In this document: positions 14,047 to 17,388 of the stretch, piece after piece | Position numbering within the stretch: the stretch's first letter is position 1 | Layout: each line of letters begins with the position of its first letter | Assembly: GCA_964585785.1 (NCBI GenBank) | Contig: CAZPFL010000102.1 | Coordinates: forward strand, 1 to 17,388 | From: WHUA01 sp964585785 | Lineage (GTDB): Bacteria; Pseudomonadota; Alphaproteobacteria; UBA8366 | DNA: 17,388 nucleotides | Direction: 5' to 3' | Notes under the pieces: model-generated | What the model was told of the DNA's origin: nothing | The model's input: only the letters and a program-made list of their open reading frames with translations | The model's database searches: none | Program-made: the position numbers and the translations under genes

Positions 14047-15969
14047 TCAGGCGAGATTGTCGATAGCCACCGTCTCCGTGACGCCATCCGGCGCGAAGCC
14101 GAAGACCCGGCCGTAGAAATAAAGCTCCGCCTCGAGCGCCCGCTTGACGTTCGCGGCCTTGCGGAAACCATGCCCCTCGCCCTCGAACAGGATGTAGGCG
14201 ACGGGAATGCCCTTGTCGCGCAACGCGGCGACCATGGCTTCCGCCTGGTTCGGCGGCACGACCTTGTCGTCCGTGCCCTGGAAAAAGATCACCGGGCAGT
14301 TGAGGCGTTCGGCATGATGGATCGGCGACCGGGCGACGTAGATATCGCGCGCCTCGGGCCAGGGGCCGACGAGGCTGTCAAGGTAGCGCGCCTCGAATTT
14401 ATGGGTGTCGCGGGCCAGCGCCTCGAGATCGCCGATGCCGTAATGGCTGGCGCCGGCGGAAAACACATCGGAGAACGTAAGCGCGCATAATGTCGTGTAG
14501 CCGCCGGCGCTTCCGCCGGTGATCGCCAGGCGCTTGGGATCGGCCAGGCCCTGTTCCGCGAGCCAGCGCGCGCCGGCCGCGCAATCCTCCACGTCGACCA
14601 CGCCCCAGCGCCCGTTCAGCAGGCGCCTGTAGGCCCGGCCGTAGCCCGTGCTGCCGCCGTAGTTGACGTCGAGCACGGCGAAGCCGCGGCTGGTCCAGAA
14701 TTGGGTCTTGAGATTGAAGCCGCAGCCCGACTGCCCGGTCGGCCCGCCATGGCTCTTGACGATCAGCGGCGGCAGTCCGCCCGGCGGCGGCGCGAAATCG
14801 GCATTCTGCGGCGGATAGTAGAAGGCGTGCGCGGTGCGTCCGTCCGCGCTTTCGTAGCGGACGGCCTGCGCCACCGAGATATGACCCGGGTCAATCTGGA
14901 TGTCCGAGGACCGCCGCAGCGTCCGCACCGTCCGCGCCGGCAGGTCGAGCGCGGCGACGACCGGCGCGTCGCGCAGCGCACCGCCGACGAAGACCGCGCG
15001 TTCGGGGCGCGCGACCAGGCCATGAATCTCGACGAAGGGCGTGGCGACCGGCTCGAAGCTGTCGGCGGCGAGGTCGATGTCGATCAGCGCCGCCGCGCCG
15101 TCGACCTGGCGAACCGCCAGGATGCGCGATGGCTCGACAAATCCATATGTACGCATATTGAATAGCCATTGCGGCTGGCCCAGATCCATCGGCATGGGAC
15201 AAACCGGCCGCGCCGCGCCGTCGATCCAGCGGTAGAGGTTCCACCAGCCGCTGCGGTCGGAGACGAAGAACAGCGTGCCGTCCGGCGACCATTCCGGCTG
15301 AAACAGCGATTCCGATGTCCCGCCCGCGATGACCGCCGCCTCCGCGGGCCGCCCGCCCGCGTCCAGCGCCGCCAGTGTCAGCGTACAGCCGTCCCACGGC
15401 ATGTTGGGATGGTTCCAGGACAGCCAGGCGAGCCGCCTGCCGTCCGGCGACAGCCGGGGCGTGGCGTAGAAATCGGCACCTTCGGCCAGGGTCTCGATAC
15501 CCCCGTCGGCGGCGATCGCCACCAGCGTGTTCACCGGCTCCTTGCCGCCCCGGCCATGGTCCTCGCACACCGCGATGATCCGCCCGCGCCCGCGATCAAA
15601 GATCAGGTCGGCGAAGCGGCGCGGCCCTGCGCCGGTCACCGGGACCGGCGCCTCCCCCGGCGCCTGCCGATAGAGGCGCTGATCGGCGTCGTTGCAGAAC
15701 CACACGGTCCCCCGGTCGACCGCAAAGGCGCCGCCGCCATATTCATGCACCCGCGTCCGCGCGCTGTAGGGCGCCGGCAGGGCGTCACGCACCGCGCCCG
15801 CGGCGTCGCAGCGCTCGATCACGACCCGCCCGCCTTCCGAGGGCCGCAGCACGGTCCAGTAAAGGTCGGCGCCGTCGACGGCGATCTGCCCCAGCCCGAC
15901 GCTCGCCTCGGCGATCCGGCCGGCGGTGATCGGCGACCGCCAGGTGCCGTAGGGCGCCGCTTTCGGCAT
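14047..15969 (-). CDS. S9 family peptidase (prolyl oligopeptidase / acylaminoacyl-peptidase type)
   Basis: Serine hydrolase of 640 residues with an N-terminal beta-propeller (about 20-370; WD40-like strands such as FYATPRLSPDGRRLAWLSW and QPEWSPDGTLFFVSDRSGWWNLY). A C-terminal alpha/beta-hydrolase domain follows (about 395-625). The catalytic triad is Ser487 (GGSAGGY), Asp568 (GTDDKVVP) and His600 (GEGHGF); HGGPTG (408-413) is the oxyanion region. No signal peptide, so probably cytoplasmic, acting on short peptides or N-acyl-peptides. The frame is open to 16104, but ATG 15969 fits the family N-terminus (APYGTWRSPITA) and has a G-rich stretch about 10 nt upstream. The longer form would overlap aroQ. 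It is upstream of, and close to, the dehydratase gene. The physiological substrate is unknown. Confidence 0.9.
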   Translation of the reverse strand: MPKAAPYGTWRSPITAGRIAEASVGLGQIAVDGADLYWTVLRPSEGGRVVIERCDAAGAVRDALPAPYSARTRVHEYGGGAFAVDRGTVWFCNDADQRLYRQAPGEAPVPVTGAGPRRFADLIFDRGRGRIIAVCEDHGRGGKEPVNTLVAIAADGGIETLAEGADFYATPRLSPDGRRLAWLSWNHPNMPWDGCTLTLAALDAGGRPAEAAVIAGGTSESLFQPEWSPDGTLFFVSDRSGWWNLYRWIDGAARPVCPMPMDLGQPQWLFNMRTYGFVEPSRILAVRQVDGAAALIDIDLAADSFEPVATPFVEIHGLVARPERAVFVGGALRDAPVVAALDLPARTVRTLRRSSDIQIDPGHISVAQAVRYESADGRTAHAFYYPPQNADFAPPPGGLPPLIVKSHGGPTGQSGCGFNLKTQFWTSRGFAVLDVNYGGSTGYGRAYRRLLNGRWGVVDVEDCAAGARWLAEQGLADPKRLAITGGSAGGYTTLCALTFSDVFSAGASHYGIGDLEALARDTHKFEARYLDSLVGPWPEARDIYVARSPIHHAERLNCPVIFFQGTDDKVVPPNQAEAMVAALRDKGIPVAYILFEGEGHGFRKAANVKRALEAELYFYGRVFGFAPDGVTETVAIDNLA

Positions 15970-16011
15970 CCCTACCGTCCCCCGGCCGCGGGCGCGCGCC
16001 GACGCGGCGGC

Positions 16012-16028
16012 ATGGCAACGCTTGCCAT
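16012..16028. promoter_or_regulatory. Palindromic operator-like site between the S9 peptidase gene and aroQ
   Basis: ATGGCAACGCTTGCCAT is a perfect 7-bp inverted repeat with a 3-base centre, in the 102-bp gap between two divergent genes. Its right arm contains TTGCCA, which could double as a -35 box, although no well-spaced -10 box was found. Position and symmetry fit a dimeric regulator site; no regulator can be named. Confidence 0.4.
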
Positions 16029-16071
16029 TTTCCCGAATCTGCGTGCACATATAGACGGTCGGTAACGGAGC

Positions 16072-16539
16072 ATGGACAGGCAATCCCGCGTGGCAGAGCA
16101 ACACAAGGTTTTGGTCCTGAACGGTCCCAACCTCAACATGTTGGGGGTTCGCGAACCGGGAATCTACGGTAGCGCCACTCTCGCAGATATCGAGGCCGGT
16201 TGCCAGAAACGCGCGACGGCGCTCGGGCTTTCGGTCGATTTCCGGCAGTCAAACAACGAGGGCGAGCTGGTGACCTGGGTGCAGGAAGCCCACCAGTCGA
16301 GCGACGCGATCGTCATCAACGCCGGCGCCTTTACCCACACTTCCGTCGCCCTTTTGGACGCGCTATCGATGTTCGACAAACCGGTTATCGAGCTGCACCT
16401 GTCCAACATCTACAAGCGCGAAGAGTTCCGCCACCGCTCCTACATCTCGCCGGCGGCGAGCGGAATAATCTGCGGCTTCGGCGCGAGCGGTTACGAGCTG
16501 GCTCTCGACGCCGTTAACCGATTGTTGGCTGGTGATTGA
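16072..16539 (+). CDS. aroQ: 3-dehydroquinate dehydratase, type II
   Basis: Dodecameric type II dehydroquinase of the shikimate pathway; it removes water from 3-dehydroquinate to give 3-dehydroshikimate in the cytoplasm. 155 residues, the usual length. Motifs are LNGPNLNMLGVREPGIYG with Arg27 and the catalytic Tyr32, INAGAFTHTS with Asn83, IELHLSN with catalytic His109, and FRHRSYIS. The start is uncertain. ATG 16072 has GGAG only one base away, while the in-frame GTG at 16090 has AGG at 9 nt and would remove six residues that lie before the conserved fold. It heads the conserved aroQ-accB-accC order and is divergent from the S9 peptidase gene. Confidence 0.96.
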   Translation: MDRQSRVAEQHKVLVLNGPNLNMLGVREPGIYGSATLADIEAGCQKRATALGLSVDFRQSNNEGELVTWVQEAHQSSDAIVINAGAFTHTSVALLDALSMFDKPVIELHLSNIYKREEFRHRSYISPAASGIICGFGASGYELALDAVNRLLAGD

Positions 16540-16563
16540 TATTCCCCTACGCATTGGGATAAT
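16536..16563 (+). promoter_or_regulatory. Candidate sigma70 promoter for accB-accC
   Basis: TTGATA (16536-16541) overlaps the aroQ stop codon and is followed after 16 bp by GATAAT (16558-16563). Each box differs from the sigma70 consensus at one position, which makes this the best-looking promoter in the window. It would give accBC transcription independent of aroQ, with a leader of about 60 nt that includes the palindrome GCCCATGGGC (16580-16589). Confidence 0.5.
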
Positions 16564-16631
16564 TCACGCCACTGGCACGGCCCATGGGCAACCGTCCCGG
16601 ACCATGCGCCCGGGCAACGAAAAGGACGGCG

Positions 16632-17093
16632 ATGCCGAAGCTTCAGGTCGATAAGACACTGATCCGCGAGTTGAGCCAGTTGCTCGACGAAACCAATCTG
16701 ACCGAGATCGAGCTCAGCGAGGGCAGCAAGTCCGTGCGCGTGGCGCGCAACGCGGCCGGGCCGATCATCGCCGCGCCCAGCGCGCCGGCCGCCGCCGCTG
16801 GCGTCAACGCCGCAGCGCCCGCCGCGCCGGCGCCGGCCGGGGTCGATCCGGCGGACGAGGCCGGCGCCGTGCGCTCGCCGATGGTGGGGACGGTGTATCT
16901 CGCCCCCGAACCGAGCGCCGCACCCTTCGTCAAGGTCGGCGATTCCGTGACAGAGGGCCAGACGCTCCTCATCATCGAGGCGATGAAAGTGATGAATCAG
17001 ATTCCCGCGCCGCATGCCGGCACGGTGAAGAAGATCCTTGTCGAGGATGCGCAGCCGACCGAATACGGCGACATCCTTGTCGTGATCGGATAG
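16632..17093 (+). CDS. accB: Biotin carboxyl carrier protein of acetyl-CoA carboxylase
   Basis: Carries the biotin that shuttles CO2 between biotin carboxylase and carboxyltransferase in the first step of fatty acid synthesis. 153 residues from ATG 16632, chosen because AAGGA lies 5 nt upstream and the protein then begins at the usual conserved N-terminal helix region; the frame is open from 16584. An N-terminal domain (1-40) is followed by a flexible Ala/Pro-rich linker (about 42-72) and a C-terminal biotinyl domain (about 78-153). The domain contains EAMKVMN with the biotinylated Lys119 and the thumb segment APEPSAAPFVKVGD. It is followed by accC after 6 bp. Confidence 0.97.
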   Translation: MPKLQVDKTLIRELSQLLDETNLTEIELSEGSKSVRVARNAAGPIIAAPSAPAAAAGVNAAAPAAPAPAGVDPADEAGAVRSPMVGTVYLAPEPSAAPFVKVGDSVTEGQTLLIIEAMKVMNQIPAPHAGTVKKILVEDAQPTEYGDILVVIG

Positions 17094-17099
17094 GGACAC

Positions 17100-17388
17100 T
17101 TGTTCGAGAAGGTTCTGATCGCCAACCGGGGCGAGATCGCCCTCCGAATCCATCGCGCCTGCCGCGAAATGGGCATCCGGACGGTCGCCGTCCATTCGAC
17201 CGCCGACGCGGACGCCATGCATGTGCGGCTCGCCGATGAATCCGTCTGCATCGGGCCGCCGCCGTCGAAGGACAGCTACCTCAACATCCCCGCAATCCTG
17301 TCGGCGGCGATGATCTCGGGCGTGGACGCGGTCCATCCCGGCATCGGCTTCCTGTCGGAGAACGCGACCTTCGCCGACATGGTCGAGG
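17100..17388 (+). CDS. accC: Biotin carboxylase subunit of acetyl-CoA carboxylase, 5' part only
   Basis: ATP-grasp enzyme that carboxylates biotin on AccB. Only the first 96 codons are present (the family is about 450 residues), covering the N-terminal biotin-carboxylase domain: FEKVLIANRGEIALRI at the start, then HSTADADAMHVRLADE, and HPGIGFLSEN near the edge. The start is TTG at 17100, because the conserved EKVLIANRGEIA begins right after it; AGGGA (17092-17096), overlapping the accB stop, can serve as SD. This arrangement indicates translational coupling with accB, as expected for subunits of one complex. The Tyr of the common HPGYGFLSEN is Ile here. Confidence 0.95.
   Translation, partial: MFEKVLIANRGEIALRIHRACREMGIRTVAVHSTADADAMHVRLADESVCIGPPPSKDSYLNIPAILSAAMISGVDAVHPGIGFLSENATFADMVE

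Noticed and set aside
12394..14490. 698-codon plus-strand frame across the dsbA-like 3' end and antisense to the dehydratase
   Set aside because: It overlaps three well-supported genes out of frame and has Arg/Asp-rich composition typical of shadow frames.
17337..17366. HPGIG instead of HPGYG in AccC
   Set aside because: I recall aliphatic residues at this position in other alphaproteobacterial biotin carboxylases, so it is probably a lineage variant, not a defect.
1..17388. CRISPR arrays, insertion sequences, tRNA/rRNA genes, toxin-antitoxin or phage-defence genes
   Set aside because: Looked for on both strands; no regularly spaced repeats, transposase motifs, tRNA cloverleaf or defence domains were seen.

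Overview
The window is high-GC, densely coded chromosomal DNA. It most likely comes from an alphaproteobacterium, probably Rhodospirillales-like. Three things suggest this: the divergent rne / amiC-mrcA block, an RNase E with an acidic insert in its S1 domain and a terminal Gly-Trp-Trp motif, and an aroQ-accB-accC cluster. A run of exactly 100 Ns (7533-7632) shows that this is a draft or metagenome-derived scaffold, so the true distance and linkage across that point are unknown.

Left part (1-3030, minus strand): amiC (cell-wall amidase) is followed by mrcA (PBP1A, cut by the window edge), a peptidoglycan hydrolase and synthase pair. Centre-left (3031-6102): a divergent intergenic region of about 600 bp carries back-to-back candidate promoters and a hairpin-rich leader in front of rne (RNase E, full degradosome scaffold tail). 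After rne comes cfa, a cyclopropane fatty acid synthase with its own candidate promoter and an inverted repeat at the predicted start site.

After the assembly gap, a minus-strand pair lies four bases apart: a gamma-glutamyltransferase-like lipoprotein whose catalytic residues appear to be lost, then a fold-type I aminotransferase. Divergent from it are a BepA-type periplasmic M48 metalloprotease with a helical repeat tail and a periplasmic DsbA/ScsC-like thiol oxidoreductase. Both look like envelope quality-control proteins.

Convergent to these is a minus-strand pair: a cytoplasmic S9 prolyl-oligopeptidase-family hydrolase followed by an enolase-superfamily dehydratase that closely resembles D(-)-tartrate dehydratase. 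The right end is aroQ (type II dehydroquinase), accB (biotin carboxyl carrier) and the start of accC (biotin carboxylase, cut by the window edge).

Most of this is conserved housekeeping sequence. I found no CRISPR array, insertion sequence, prophage, tRNA or rRNA, and no convincing new multi-gene system. The points most worth a second look are the catalytically degenerate GGT-like lipoprotein, the BepA-like/DsbA-like pairing, the structured rne leader, and several operator-like dyads. Five of the eleven genes with a visible start appear to begin with TTG or GTG.
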